NCBI GenBank assembly: GCA_020796225.1
Contig: CM036768.1
Coordinates: 39,692,789 to 39,756,788, forward strand
Reading direction: 5' to 3'
From: Arion vulgaris
Lineage: Eukaryota > Mollusca > Gastropoda > Stylommatophora > Arionidae
DNA length: 64,000 nucleotides
In this document: positions 1 through 11,369 of the stretch, piece by piece
How positions within the stretch are numbered: position 1 is the stretch's first letter
Layout: each line of letters starts with the position of its first letter
Notes under the pieces: generated by a model
Told to the model about the DNA's origin: nothing
The model's input: the letters and a program-made list of their open reading frames with translations, nothing else
The model's database searches: none
Translations under genes and position numbers: made by a program

Positions 1-1175
1 AAGAATACCAACAACTAAATAATTCTCAAAGAATACCAACAACTAAATAATTCTCAAAGAATACCAACAACTAAATAATTCTCAAAGAATGCCATCAACT
101 AAATAATTCTCAAAGAATACCAACAACTAAATAATTCTCAAAGAATACCAACAACTAGATAATTCTCAAAGAATGCCATCAACTAAATAATTCTCAAAGA
201 ATACCAACAACTAAATAATTCTCAAAGAATACCAACAACTAGATAATTCTCAAAGAATACCAACAACTAAATAATTCTCAAAGAATACCAACAACTAAAT
301 AATTCTCAAAGAATACCAACAACTAGATAATTCTCAAAGAATGCCATCAACTAGATAATTCTCAAAGAATGCCAACAACTAAATAATTCTCAAAGAATAC
401 CAACAACTAGATAATTCTCAAAGAATGCCATCAACTAGATAATTCTCAAAGAATGCCAACAACTAAATAATTCTCAAAGAATACCAACAACTAGATAATT
501 CTCAAAGAATGCCATCAACTAGATAATTCTCAAAGAATACCAACAACTAAATAATTCTCAAAGAATACCAACAACTAGATAATTCTCAAAGAATGCCAAC
601 AACTAAATAATTCTCAAAGAATACCAACAACTAGATAATTCTCAAAGAATACCAACAACTAAATAATTCTCAAAGAATACCAACAACTAAATAATTCTCA
701 AAGAATACCAACAACTAGATAATTCTCAAAGAATACCAACAACTAGATAATTCTCAAAGAATACCAACAACTAGATAATTCTCAAAGAATACCAACAACT
801 AAATAATTCTCAAAGAATGCCAACAACTAAATAATTCTCAAAGAATACCAACAACTAGATAATTCTCAAAGAATACCAACAACTAGATAATTCTCAAAGA
901 ATACCAACAACTAGATAATTCTCAAAGAATACCAACAACTAAATAATTCTCAAAGAATGCCAACAACTAAATAATTCTCAAAGAATACCAACAACTAAAT
1001 AATTCTCAAAGAATACCAACAACTAAATAATTCTCAAAGAATACCAACAACTAGATAATTCTCAAAGAATACCAACAACTAAATAATTCTCAAAGAATAC
1101 CATCAACTAGATAATTCTCAAAGAATACCAACAACTAAATAATTCTCAAAGAATGCCAACAACTAAATAATTCTC
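1..1175. repeat. 28-bp minisatellite, about 42 copies
   Basis: Period is 28 bp (core AATACCAACAACTAAATAAT, then TCTCAAAG). Two variable sites alternate: CTAAAT versus CTAGAT, and ATACCAAC versus ATGCCATC. The array is cut by the window start. It contains no open frame of note. Confidence 0.97.
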
Positions 1176-1184
1176 CACCGTGTG

Positions 1185-1405
1185 TTTCCGAGGTCTACAA
1201 GGGGAGCAAATAATAGTAACACTGCGACCTACAAGGCATGGTGAAATAGGCGACTAAGGTAGGGGCCTAGGGAAGCTAACCTGGTAAATAAAAAGCGTTG
1301 CAAAAATTGGATGTGCTGGCCTACTTGTAGGAGCATAACTGGCACAATGTACAATCTCTCTTAGTCTCAGATCACATACAAATCACAAAGAGTGGTTTAA
1401 TGATG
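1185..1405 (+). mobile_element. interspersed element A (SINE-like), partial
   Basis: Shares the sequence GGGGAGCAAATAATAGTAAC, then GGCGACTAAGGTAGGGGCCT, and a tail CACAAAGAGTGGTTTA with four other copies in the window (12,797; 49,088; 53,974; 61,738). It abuts the 28-bp array. I see no clear tRNA A/B boxes. It is related to element B through the block GGCGACTAAGG. Confidence 0.75.
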
Positions 1406-1485
1406 AAAAGGTGGATTAGGGTATTAGTCAGTGTTGGATTGCTTGCCCTAGAACTGAAATGACACCATTTTCTCATTCCCCTTGT

Positions 1486-2092
1486 GAGCTGCAGTAGCAT
1501 AGTGGTAAGTGAACTCACTTCTTATGTGTGTGGTCTGGGTTCAATTCCACAGTGTGTATGGAACATCTTTCTAAACCGTAACAGCTCTCAGGTCCACCCA
1601 GCTTGAATTGGGTACCAGGAAAAGCACTTGAAAGTAAGACGGCCGACATAATGTTGACCCCATCAGCCATCGCATGCTGACACTCCAAAATGAAATATAC
1701 GGGTCTAACAACATATTGCTGGGTGTAACAAGAAGAGACCGGTTGAGAAATGAAGACATCAGGAAAAAGTGGGTACAACATCAGTATTAGACTTCATCAA
1801 GAAACAACAAATTAAATGGTTCGGTCACGTAAGCAGATTACCATCAGACAGTGCACCCTAAAGAGCAATGCTGCTCCGATACAATGGGTACAAAGCAAAA
1901 GGCCGCCACGCAAAAGATGGACCTCAGAGATAACAGAGGCGACGAAAGAGACTATCTACGAAGCGCATACTAGGGCCCGTTTTATAAATCTCTTCCTGAC
2001 CTGACGCTGTGAGGCATACAGGATTCGAGAAAGAAAGAAAGAAAGAAAGAACAACATATTACCCAATATATTTTGAGGTATGAAAAAAGGTT
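1486..2092 (+). mobile_element. SINE-1 copy, split by a LINE insertion
   Basis: tRNA-like head: A-box-like TAGCATAGTGGTAAGTGAAC and B-box-like GGTCTGGGTTCAATTCC. The body matches the intact copy at 52,923-53,198, including the GGGTACCAG and CATCGCATGCTGAC region. It is interrupted at 1718-2049 by a LINE 3' fragment, and its last part (TTTTGAGGTATGAAAAAAGG) resumes at 2061. Confidence 0.82.
1718..2049 (+). mobile_element. LINE family L1a 3' fragment inserted in SINE-1
   Basis: 5'-truncated non-LTR retrotransposon. Through stops and frame changes it reads IRKKVGTTSVLDFI, KKQQIKWFGHVSRLPS and the basic RPRKRWTSEI tail, the C-terminus of an endonuclease/reverse-transcriptase ORF. It ends in the family 3' UTR (CTGACGCTGTGAGGC) and a (GAAA)n tail. 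It is flanked by an 11-bp target-site duplication, AACAACATATT (1707-1717 and 2050-2060). Related copies: 7465, 36,020, 45,877(-) and 52,215. Confidence 0.85.
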
Positions 2093-2309
2093 TCAGTTAC
2101 TTTAAATTTTTACTTATTGTGCCTATGATCTTTCATAAAGATTAAGAAAGTGCATTAATAATATTAGAAATAGTAATCATTTCTGCAAATTATACATATA
2201 TCACAGTCACTATCTGAATAAAACATACAACTATCTAATCCACCCTTGGATCAAATTTGTAACAAAACCAATCTGGTCAAATTAAAAATTAAGCTTATTA
2301 TCATCTTTC

Positions 2310-2594
2310 CACGCTGCAACAAGTCATCATTTCCCAGGTATGTACAGAAGAGATGGCCACACACTTAGAATGGATGAGAGAAGACTCCTTACCAATCCCT
2401 CATATGGACACCAGAGGGAAAAGAAAACGAGGAAGACCAAGAGAGACTCTGCGTAGAACCATCACCAGAGAAGGCTCAACAATGGGCCTAGTAAACATTA
2501 AAGACTTAAAACAAATAGCAACGACCGCGAGACATGGAGAGCTATGACCTCTGCCCCGCCCACAGGCCCAAGAGGAAAGACTAACTAACTAACA
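2310..2594 (+). pseudogene. LINE reverse-transcriptase C-terminal fragment
   Basis: Reads THLEWMREDSLPIPHMDT, GKRKRGRPRETLRRTI, then LKQIATTARHGEL. This is the basic GRPR..TWRR tail typical of non-LTR ORF2 C-termini. It ends in a short (ACTA)n tail at 2580-2594. It is 5' truncated, with no catalytic motifs left. Confidence 0.75.
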
Positions 2595-3019
2595 GAAGAG
2601 AACAGACAGAGACAGATCTGTGTCACAGGTACAAAATTGGCACAATATATACATCCCTTCCCATCGCCCCTACCATCATCATAAAATATGTCAAGTATGC
2701 TGGAGAACACATCTGTAAAATAATTTATGTACAATCAACAAGTTTAAATAAACATACTATCATTTATCAGTTTTACAATGCAGTAGCATACTTTGAACTA
2801 AAAATATGAGTAATCAAGTGTTATACACATATATCATTACAGAATAGTACAATTTTAATGCAGTGAACAAGCACATGTCTGATAAAAATATGGCAGTTAA
2901 CACACTCACTCTATGACGATGGCCTGGCTATAGGAAAATATCATGATAATGTCATCATCAAATAGTTTGTCCTGAGCAGAACTTTGCCACCACAACAGTC
3001 CTCCTGAATTTCTCTCTCT

Positions 3020-3440
3020 CACAGGCCAGATGTCCTGCCTCTGCAGCCGTCATGTTCAAACTCTCAGTTACATCCTGAATTCATCTTCTCCGTGGTCTTC
3101 CTCTTCTTCTCTTTACAGGTATGCCTCCTTCCATGATGGTCTTCTCCAGCCCTTCATGTCTTTTATATGTCCAAAATATCTCAATTTTTTCTTGCTTATT
3201 TGCAGCATCGACCAGTTTTCTTTGATTTTGAGTTCTTTCTTGATATTTGTTCTCTTCTCTGTCCATGATATACGGAGGACTCTTCTGTAACACTTATATC
3301 CAAAAGCACACATATGTTTTCCAACTGCCTTATTAAATGTCCATGCTTCACACCCATATGTTGCCACTGGGAATATGCATGCTTTTAGTATTCTGATCTT
3401 TATTTTCTAATCAGTTCTGTTCCATTCTGTTTTTAGTTGT
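3020..3440 (-). pseudogene. LINE reverse-transcriptase C-terminal fragment
   Basis: Two overlapping minus frames read ATYGCEAWTFNKAVGKH, CYRRVLRISWTEKRTN, KKKLRYFGHIKDMKGW, then GGIPVKRRRGRPRRR. This is the YGCE.WT...RRMLRISW...GH...GRPRRR signature of non-LTR reverse transcriptases. At least one frameshift joins the frames, so it is dead. Confidence 0.82.
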
Positions 3441-3721
3441 TTACACACTCACCACTGCATTGGAAAAAAAGATGTGTCCAAATTAATTTTTGTTAACATT
3501 TTCCAGCTTGAAAAAGGCATAAATTTTGTCCAATGCGCACCCTGCAGCAGTAAGTGCGGAATGAGTTTAAATGTACATATACTAAAGAATAGGTTGTATT
3601 GCATGGAAACCAAAGCAAATCAATAATGAACTCCTAAAAAATGTGTGAATGAAAAGAGAAATATCCTGAAAGAGATACAAATGATATGTACAGAGTAAAT
3701 GAACAAAAATACTTATAAACA

Positions 3722-5185
3722 TAGTTTAGTTTAGTTTAGTCGTCGGATCACCATCACTGCACGTCGAACAAATTAGTCCATAAGTGCTCCGATCTCTCCC
3801 TCAGTATGTCCATCAGCGTGTGGCGACTAACGACACCGGTTCTTTGTTGGTTTACAATTCTTCTTTGTCTGCCAGCATAGCGTTCTTGTCGAGCTACACC
3901 ACACTTAACTTTGAGTTCTTGCAGTCTGGTTAGTGTTGTGGATTCACCGCTATCACCTGAATCATGTACACGCCTCTCTCCCTTAAGGAATTTATAATAT
4001 CAGCCTGGTCCATTGCTCGTCCGCTTGGACAGCAGCCATACCTGCAAGCCTATCCGCACGTTCATTCCCCTTACACCTGCATGCCCTGGCACAAAAATAA
4101 AACTGATCCTTGTCAGCTTAGACCTCCCCAGCGATTCTATCCAATGTCTCCTAGCCAATCCTGTTTCAATCTTCCTGAGCATACTCATTGAGTCACTGAG
4201 AAAACATGCATGGATAAAGTCTGTGATTCTAGCCAAATCATCGCTTTGGTAACCGCCATGATTTCCATAGTGAGACTGCTTGTAGTCACGGCAAAACCAC
4301 CACTGTCTTCCTTCACAACATCACCTCCGACCTGAGCAGTGAAAGCCCACGAGCTCCGCACATGTCGAATCACCGAACCATCCGTATAAATGATTACATC
4401 ATGCTCAGATGCGTTCTCAGAAATTAATGCCTGAACCTCTGCCTCCACAACAAGTGGGTTGCGTTGCCTGCATTCTTTATCAAGTTCGATGCATACAGAA
4501 AAGGATGTAGCGATTGCTCTTGGCACTGGTATCCATTCTTCAACGGGATCAATGTCTTCAAGTGTACACACCTGTTCAATACAGTCCTCGGCCTGACCCA
4601 TCCAAGATTTTCCTCTTTTAACCTATTTCCTTTTTTGTTTCTTTATTTCCAAGTGCAGAGGATGTTGTGTGTCAGCATTGACTCAAAGGTATGCTTGTGC
4701 ACGGCTCATCAGTATTCTATACTCCATAGTAGGATAGTCAAGGAGATAGCGCATCGCCCTGCACGACGTGTCTTTAGTGCAACCAAGTATAATGCGATCG
4801 CCTCGTTCTGTATTCTTTCCAGTCGTTCTATCTGACTATGACTGAGAGTCAGGATCGCCAGCGCATACTCAAGCACAGAAAGGACCAGACCCTGGTATAA
4901 AAGACAAAGATGGCGCTGTTCACAATCCGCCGCAGCCATTACCCTCATCGCCAGCAAATCTTTCCTCGCCTTCATTATCACATGAGCTATGTGTTCCGTA
5001 AAAGCTAGACTACGATCAAAACGCAACCCCAGGTATTTCATAGACTGAGATCGCTCCACCACCTCTGAACATAAAACCACAGATGGTGTTGGAGTGTTGA
5101 CGATGTGGTTGTTTAAAGAGAACCATGTCACCGCTGCTTTTGTGGGGTTGACCAATGCTCCTGCTTCAACGCACCATCTTATAAA
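3722..5185 (-). pseudogene. I-clade-like LINE, RT thumb plus RNase H, 5' truncated
   Basis: On the minus strand the RT C-terminal part comes first (NPTKAAVTWFSLNNH, SMKYLGLRFDRSLAFTEHI, VLEYALAILTLSHSQIERLE). The RNase H domain follows, with IIYTDGSV, SSLTMEIMAVTKAMIWL, the DSMSMLRKIETG strand and FVPGHAGVRGMNVRIG (normally GNERAD). It ends near 3722 with (TAGTT)n on the plus strand. Several frameshifts are present. Relatives lie at 11,370, 34,965(-) and 45,730(-). The RNase H suggests an I/Jockey-group element. Confidence 0.87.
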
Positions 5186-5319
5186 CATAAATGACAATAA
5201 TGAAAACAACATAAGAAAGATGTTAGAGATATATACACATGAGGAAAACAGTGGAACAACTAGAAAATAAACATGGAGATCATGACAGAATATATCTGCA
5301 GAGTATATCACTCTGACAA

Positions 5320-6120
5320 GTAAGAGAAAGTGTAAGAAATCTATGCTGTCATCAACATTCCAATGTGGTGATGGTCCCTGATTTTAATTATAGTGTATTA
5401 ACTATACATATTTTAGGTTTAACACATTAACTACCAAGTGCCACAGCTTGCACCCATTTGTCTATCATGTTAGTCTATGTGGCACAGACTGTGTCATTTG
5501 TTGCATTATTAACTTAGCTTAAGGTATAGCTTATGGCTTTCATTGCTGATTTTTAATTTATTTTTTGCTTGTGATAAAATTACATTTATATATCTACAAA
5601 ATTACCTCACATTCGTCAAATTTTGTTTTTAAAAATGAACACTTTTTAAAACATTTCTTAAGATTTGGTTTCATTTGAAATATGCAGCGGAAGATTGGGT
5701 AATATTGGGCAATATTGTATCACTAATGGGTGTCACGGTATTTTTATTTCCAAAGTCTGGTCACCCAGGTAATCTACAACAGCATTATTATCCTCAGCAT
5801 TCTATATTTATATCCTCCCTCTTCATATCATAGTTGACACATAAAGCCTTCACAAGTTATTCCCATTACTGACGGTCTTCTATCTTTCTACCCATGGTAT
5901 CCTATATCAGTCCACACTCTTTCATTTACCTTTCCACCTTTATTCTTAAGGTTTTCTTTGGTCTATCCTTTTTATTTCTTCCATCTGCTGTCCCTTGAAG
6001 TTCTCTTAAAATGCTTAGTGACATTTCCAAACTATATCCATCTTCTTTCTCTGATAGTGGTTGCCAGTGATGTGCAATTAGTTTTCTTCTGTAGCTCTTT
6101 CTTCTTCTTCTGCGATCAAC
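5320..6120. other. AT-rich sequence, no gene recognised
   Basis: I see no coding signature in 5320-5780. Positions 5780-6120 look like C/T-rich antisense retroelement debris but carry no motif I can name. Confidence 0.4.
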
Positions 6121-6440
6121 TTCTGCTATGCAACTACTCTTGTATGTGTCATAGACAAGATGGTGCGCTTGAGGTCTTCAATAGACCCCCATAGTTTGTT
6201 TTGAAGGGTTGTTTCTGTTGGCCAGATTTCCATTCTCACACTGCTCAGGCTGGGACAGTCTTGTAGGATGTGGTCTGGGGACTGCTTTGGAGTTCCATAG
6301 GTGCAGGCAGCCGAGTCCCTGAAACCCATTCTATAGAGGTGTGCTCTGAGACCACAGTGTCCCGTTCTAAGTCTGAATACTGAAGTCTGCGATTTTCTGT
6401 TTAGTTTAGTTATACTGTCATGCTCTGGGTTCTATCCTCT
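6120..6440 (-). pseudogene. LINE C-terminal zinc-knuckle-like fragment
   Basis: Minus frame: GFRDSAACTYGTPKQSPDHI, LQDCPSLSSVRMEIWP, then WGSIEDLKRTI. The pattern C-x(n)-C...SP(D/E)HILQ(D/E)CP is the conserved segment after RNase H in RNase H-bearing LINEs. It is a short isolated piece. Confidence 0.75.
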
Positions 6441-7460
6441 ATTTGTTTTTATCCACATCATTTCCTGTAGCTCCTAATTTGTGGACTTCTCTGATCTGAT
6501 TGAAATATTTGCAGAATTTCTCATTTGATCATTCTCTCCAGTCAGTACATGTTAAAGATTAAGATCAATATTTAGTCATTTCTTTTTTTCTCATCAGCCT
6601 TTATTAATTTTTGGTCACTTGTTCAACTATCCTCTCTTCATGTGTCACTGCTTTTCTTTCATTGTTCTCATACCTTCAATATCAGTAATAGCCGTGTGCA
6701 GTAGCTGTCTCTTATGTGTGTGAAATTGCACTAGTGAAATTGAGAAAGGAAGTGCAATATTTAATTGTCAGAAAGTCAGAAATAATGCACATAATTATGA
6801 ATGTGTACTATATATATGTTGCATTAAATGATTACATAGAAACTAATTATATGAAATTTCTGATAGTATTGATCTGCATAAAATTCTGGCAACGAAGTAA
6901 AAATTGAAGCTTTCAATGAAAACACACACTAAACAATTTTATTTCCCCTACGTAAATCGATAGCACAAATATCCGTTATCGCAACTGAATATTCGCAAGC
7001 AAATATTTACATAGTAATCACAGTGCGCCATAAACATAATTGTGTTCATACTATGATTTAAAGTTAAAGGGACCAGAATGAAAATTGACACCACAACGTA
7101 TCAGTATCAGCAGTCGTCATCAGAGTTAGCATATCAATTATCGTGTTGTGGATAGTCGATGAATCTGAGTGACTCTCTTGCTCGTTATCGAAATCATTTC
7201 GTTATTTATCGGAGCGATTATAGCTTATATAAAAGTACAGAATATAACAAAATACAAAAATATACATGACAATACAAAATTCTACTAAAAATGAGATGTA
7301 CTTACCAACGTCAAGAGTCGTCTGCTAACTCCAGGTTTCAGTCGTCAATAAACAATCGCTTATCCCTTTTTTTAAAAAAATAGGTAACTTCCTGTGCGAG
7401 AAGACATTATTTAAGTACCAATATTTACGGTACAATAAATATTTATCACATTTGTCGTTC
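6440..7460. other. no feature recognised
   Basis: AT-rich single-copy-looking sequence. The short open frames show no recognisable motif. Confidence 0.4.
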
Positions 7461-7464
7461 TGTA

Positions 7465-7970
7465 GATGCAGTAAAGCAAATAAAATCATAGGTCAAATGG
7501 TACCAATTTTGAAATGTAAACATGTCATCATCAACAGTAAAAGAGCATTGTACTACACAATCTTTCTCCTTACTTTATGATATCAGTGCTAAACCTGGAC
7601 GCTGACATTAAATGATAGATGAAATGACAATGCAAAGTGCTGGTAGTGTCAAGAAGAGACCGGTTTGGAAATGAAGGCATCCGGAAAAAAGTTGGTGCAA
7701 CATCAGTACTGAACTTCTTCAAGAAACAACAATTAAATGATTCAGCCATATAATCAAGATTACCAACAGACAGTGCCCCCCAATAAAGCAAAACTATTCC
7801 GATACAGTGAATACAAAGCACAAGGCCGTCCACGCGAAAGGTGTACTTCAGAAATAACAGAGCATAGAAAAACAATATTTACGAAGCACACACAAAAGTC
7901 CGTTCTATAAATCTCTTCTTATCCTGACGCTGTGAGACAAAACAGGATTGGAGAAAAGAAGAATCAGTTC
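7465..7970 (+). pseudogene. LINE family L1a 3' fragment
   Basis: Aligns by eye to 52,610-53,400: shared CAATTTTGAAATGTAAACAT, AAGAAGAGACCGGTTTG, the KQQQLNDSAI segment and the 3' end AATCTCTTCTTATCCTGACG. The coding frame is broken throughout. Confidence 0.83.
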
Positions 7971-8139
7971 TGTAGATTTGTATACTGAATTCAAAAACGA
8001 CACATTTTGCGAGTGTCGACTTTGTATGGAAGGTTTGGAGACAAAATAAAATACTGGAGGATAGTTGCTATTTCCGAATTGCAGGGTCTCTATGGATATC
8101 TTCAAACAAATCAGTTTCCTGAATCTACAGCTGGTGATT

Positions 8140-8510
8140 AGTAAGGATCATCATCAGAACACTCCGGACACGTCCATAGGTGCTGCCATCTCCTTCCCAA
8201 CATCTTTCATCATCAGGTGCCATGACGGCTGGCGTAGGCGATCATGGATCTCAACAAATCTCTATCTTTGGTGTTTGCTACCAACTCAGATGTTGACACT
8301 CTTCCGTGTCGTGAAGTCATGCTATCCAAAATGTTATCTCTCTCTGTCTTCCTCTGTCTCGCTTACCCTCGATTTTACCGGTTGTCACAATGTTATCTAA
8401 ACCTCCCTTTCTCACCACGTGATTTTTCGATATGTTTGTTTATTGTCCATGACTCGCATCCGTATGTCAGTATTGGGTCTATGTAGCATTGAATAACTCT
8501 CATTGAATAA
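8140..8510 (-). pseudogene. LINE reverse-transcriptase C-terminal fragment
   Basis: Minus strand reads PILTYGCESWTINKHIEKS, then VTTGKIEGKRDRGRQRERI, the YGCE.WT and GKRxRGRQR motifs of a non-LTR ORF2 C-terminus. The plus sequence near 8140-8200 (ACACGTCCATAGGTGCTGCC) also recurs in part near 14,370 and 61,705. Confidence 0.7.
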
Positions 8511-8700
8511 ATAAAATCCAATATCTTTACCAGCATATAACGACTAATCACAACATTTTGTATTGATTAATCAAATGCCTCGTACCTCTAACCAAATGTT
8601 CATGTCTGGCAGTTCATATTTTTACTTCTAACTCCTTCATTCTGGATAGAGTTTCTGCAGCTGATGTCGTCTATTAACTAACAATAAAGAAAGAAGTTGT

Positions 8701-8945
8701 GAGCGTCTGTAGCTCAAACCGTAGTGAGCTCGATCACAAACCCAAGAGTACCTTGTTCAAACCCTAAGGTGGGCAAGTTTGGAAGCAAAATCCGTGGGAT
8801 TTTTACAAAAGATAAAAATAGACCTCCCCGTTCAGAAAGCAATGGAAAACTACTGAACGTATAATAATCCTAGAAAATCAACGACTCGTTTACTGTGGTC
8901 GATGGCTACGTCCTGTATAGGATATGCCACGAATTTCATTTCATA
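8701..8945 (+). mobile_element. SINE-3 copy (tRNA-headed)
   Basis: Head GAGCGTCTGTAGCTCAAACC with a B-box-like TTGTTCAAACCC, then a body containing GGGCAAGTTTGGAAGCAAA and CGTTCAGAAAGCAATGG, ending AGGATATGCCACGA. Reverse-strand copies lie at 18,427, 47,037 and 50,097. Confidence 0.87.
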
Positions 8946-9290
8946 GAAAGAAGAGACCATATAAGAAATGAGGAAATTAGAAGAAGAACAGTCGGAACAA
9001 CACCTGCTATTAGATTCATTGAAAAACAGAGACTTAAATGGACTGGCCACTTGGTCAGAATGAACCCGAATACACCAATTGCAAGAGCGTACAACTTGAA
9101 AATGAAATCATCAAGAGGAAGGGGCCAACCAAGAAAAAGATAGATTGATGAAGTTACGGACATCTTAAAACTTCACAATACCACACACCCTATGTCAAGC
9201 GACTGAGCGGGCACTATCTCGGAAACCGATTCTCAGTTAAACCTGCTACGCCTATCGGCAAAAAAGGCAGAGAAGGACACAAGAAAGAAA
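8935..9290 (+). pseudogene. LINE reverse-transcriptase C-terminal fragment
   Basis: Reads RDHIRNEEIRRRTVGTTPAI, RFIEKQRLKWTGHLVRM, RGRGQPRKR. This is the RNE.IR..VGTTP...RLKW.GHL.RM signature, related to but diverged from family L1a. It ends in a GAAA-rich tail. It immediately follows SINE-3, which may have inserted into it. Confidence 0.8.
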
Positions 9291-9407
9291 GAAGATAGAA
9301 GAAAGTATTGTCCACAAGACATCAGTCCACATTACAGTCCACATTACAAGCTTTAGAAGAACAGCAGAACCAGTCAAGTGAGATGCACCTGTTAACAGAA
9401 TAATATA

Positions 9408-9683
9408 CAGGGTGTTCAAGATAAAAGCAGTCTCGTCGTTAAGGAAGCATCGTCGTCAAGGGGGCTAATCTGGCATATGTTTATGAAAATGAGAAGGTTC
9501 AGTTATGACGTAGTATAGGTCAAGGTTGTGAAACGATGTGTAATTGGAGTACGGAAGGGGCAATGAACAAATGTGACGTAGGACGAGCTAGTCAGAACCG
9601 GTTTAAATAGAAACAGGCACAACGGCAATCAGTAACTGGCAACTTTTGATTTGTCACTCGGGCCGCTTTTATCTTGAAGACTG
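9408..9683. mobile_element. MITE (mariner-like), copy 1
   Basis: Left end CAGGGTGTTCAAGATAAAAG flanked by TA. The right end TTTTATCTTGAAGACTG is followed by TA and is slightly decayed. The interior matches copy 2 at 17,443-17,700 (TCAGTTATGACGTAGTATAG, GTCAGAACCGGTTTAAATAG). There is no ORF. Confidence 0.87.
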
Positions 9684-9689
9684 TACAAT

Positions 9690-10920
9690 GCTAAAGCAAT
9701 TACTTCCACAATTTTCAGAGACATTACCGTACGTTGTGGGCCTAGTGTGACCTTACGGTTCGCCCGTCACACCCTTTTTTCCCGCTTTTCTCAAACTTAT
9801 TACATATGATCTATATTTACCGATGATAACTAGACTGTAAACTAGACTGTGCATCAAGTTTCATATCTAGAAACCATCTTTAACAGTAAAATAATATCTA
9901 TGACCTATGAACACAAGAGATGGACGTCTGTATTAGGCGATTTCGTGGCTGAAAATACACATTAAAGATAATCTAAATGTGTAATAGCCAAATACAAGTT
10001 AGATCAACAAATTATAGGAAAGTTCAGAAATAGGCAAGCCGAATCTAATTCTGACATGTTCAAACAGAGAGAAAAGTAAGTGTCAACAAGATCGAAACAA
10101 ATACAATCAGAAATTGTATTCTTTTTTTTTTGTCATTGAGGAATGTCAAAGATATATCTTCTTGCAGATTCAAGATTTCTAACTCTTGAAGATTATTTTG
10201 TCGAAATCTTCACAAACCCTACGTTACAGTTCAGTTGCATCAACAGAAGCGACTGGGTTATTGATAAATATTATTACCTGTTCAAATGTTGAAAATTGAC
10301 TAAATCTGTTAGCAAATTTGACAGTAATGAGTTCAGCTGTTTAATTTTTTAAAAAAGATTACATACACTGTCACTGATAGATTCAGCAATATATTTCAAA
10401 TTTGGAAAGTGAGAAAGTGATTTCCTGTTTAAATATCCAATCCAAGTTTTAATTTCTTTTGGAACGCGCTTATCATGCCTGAGATGTCACGATATATCTC
10501 TTGTAAGTCGAGATTCAACTCCTTTAATGTGAAGATATATCCAAACCAACTTAATCTTGTAACCATGATATGGCATCGAGTTCTCCATATTGCCTTGGAG
10601 ATAAGAAATTCTCTGATTTCCGAAGACTGCAGAATTGTGCCGGTGTCTTTCACTACACAACCACATTACATGTGTATAAATAATTACATCGTCATATTCA
10701 GCATCTGATATCAAACGAGTCTTAAACAATCGATGAGAGGGGCAAGATGCTCTCATGTAATTTACAATATGAGTTACTACTTTCATGACATGCTTGAACT
10801 TCAGTGCATTTGTGTATAAAGATTCCTGATGGTTATTACAGTCATAAGAGATACATTTCAGAGTTGATACATCCTTAGCATATAATACTTCTTCTTCAGC
10901 GATCTCTGGTCATGCGCTTA
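9690..10920. other. no feature recognised
   Basis: AT-rich. Short open frames on both strands at 10,430-10,790 show no motif I recognise. Confidence 0.4.
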
Positions 10921-11275
10921 ATTTACTGTGGACTACAAACTGGACAGTCAGCTTCAGGTCTGTCAATTTTCCTCAAAGCTTAGTTTTCAGACCGACTGGC
11001 TGTGGCCACATGTTGCTTCTCAGCACACCCAGGAGAGGACAGTCTTGCATGATATGCTCTGGTGTCTGTTCCGCCTGCTGACACTGGCAGAGAGCTGTTT
11101 GACTTATTCCTAGTCTATATAAGTGTTTGTTGAGTCTGCAGTGTCCGGTACGTAGACGAAATATAATGACCTGGTCTGTTCTGCTTAGGACTTTGATGGA
11201 GTCTCTTCCATAATCATATCCACTGTTTATCTTCCAGTCTACTGCAGATTTTCTCTGTATGAGGGTTTAGCATAT
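10920..11275 (-). pseudogene. LINE C-terminal zinc-knuckle-like fragment
   Basis: Minus strand: CQCQQAEQTPEHIMQDCP, then LLRSNMWPQPVGLKTKL and LTDLKLTV. The plus-strand segment just before it (CTTCTTCTTCAGCGATCTCT) is the 3' terminus of this LINE, a GAA-rich tail. The same terminus occurs at 51,690. Confidence 0.77.
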
Positions 11276-11369
11276 AACATAAAGAACAGGAAATCCACTG
11301 TGTTTACCAGTTATTGAAGATGCCCATTTATCAACAAGTTTTAGAAGTGGTAAGTTACTCTACTTCATA

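Noticed and set aside
1..1175. CRISPR-like regular array
   Set aside because: Units are contiguous with no unique spacers, and the genome is eukaryotic. The same holds for all other arrays.
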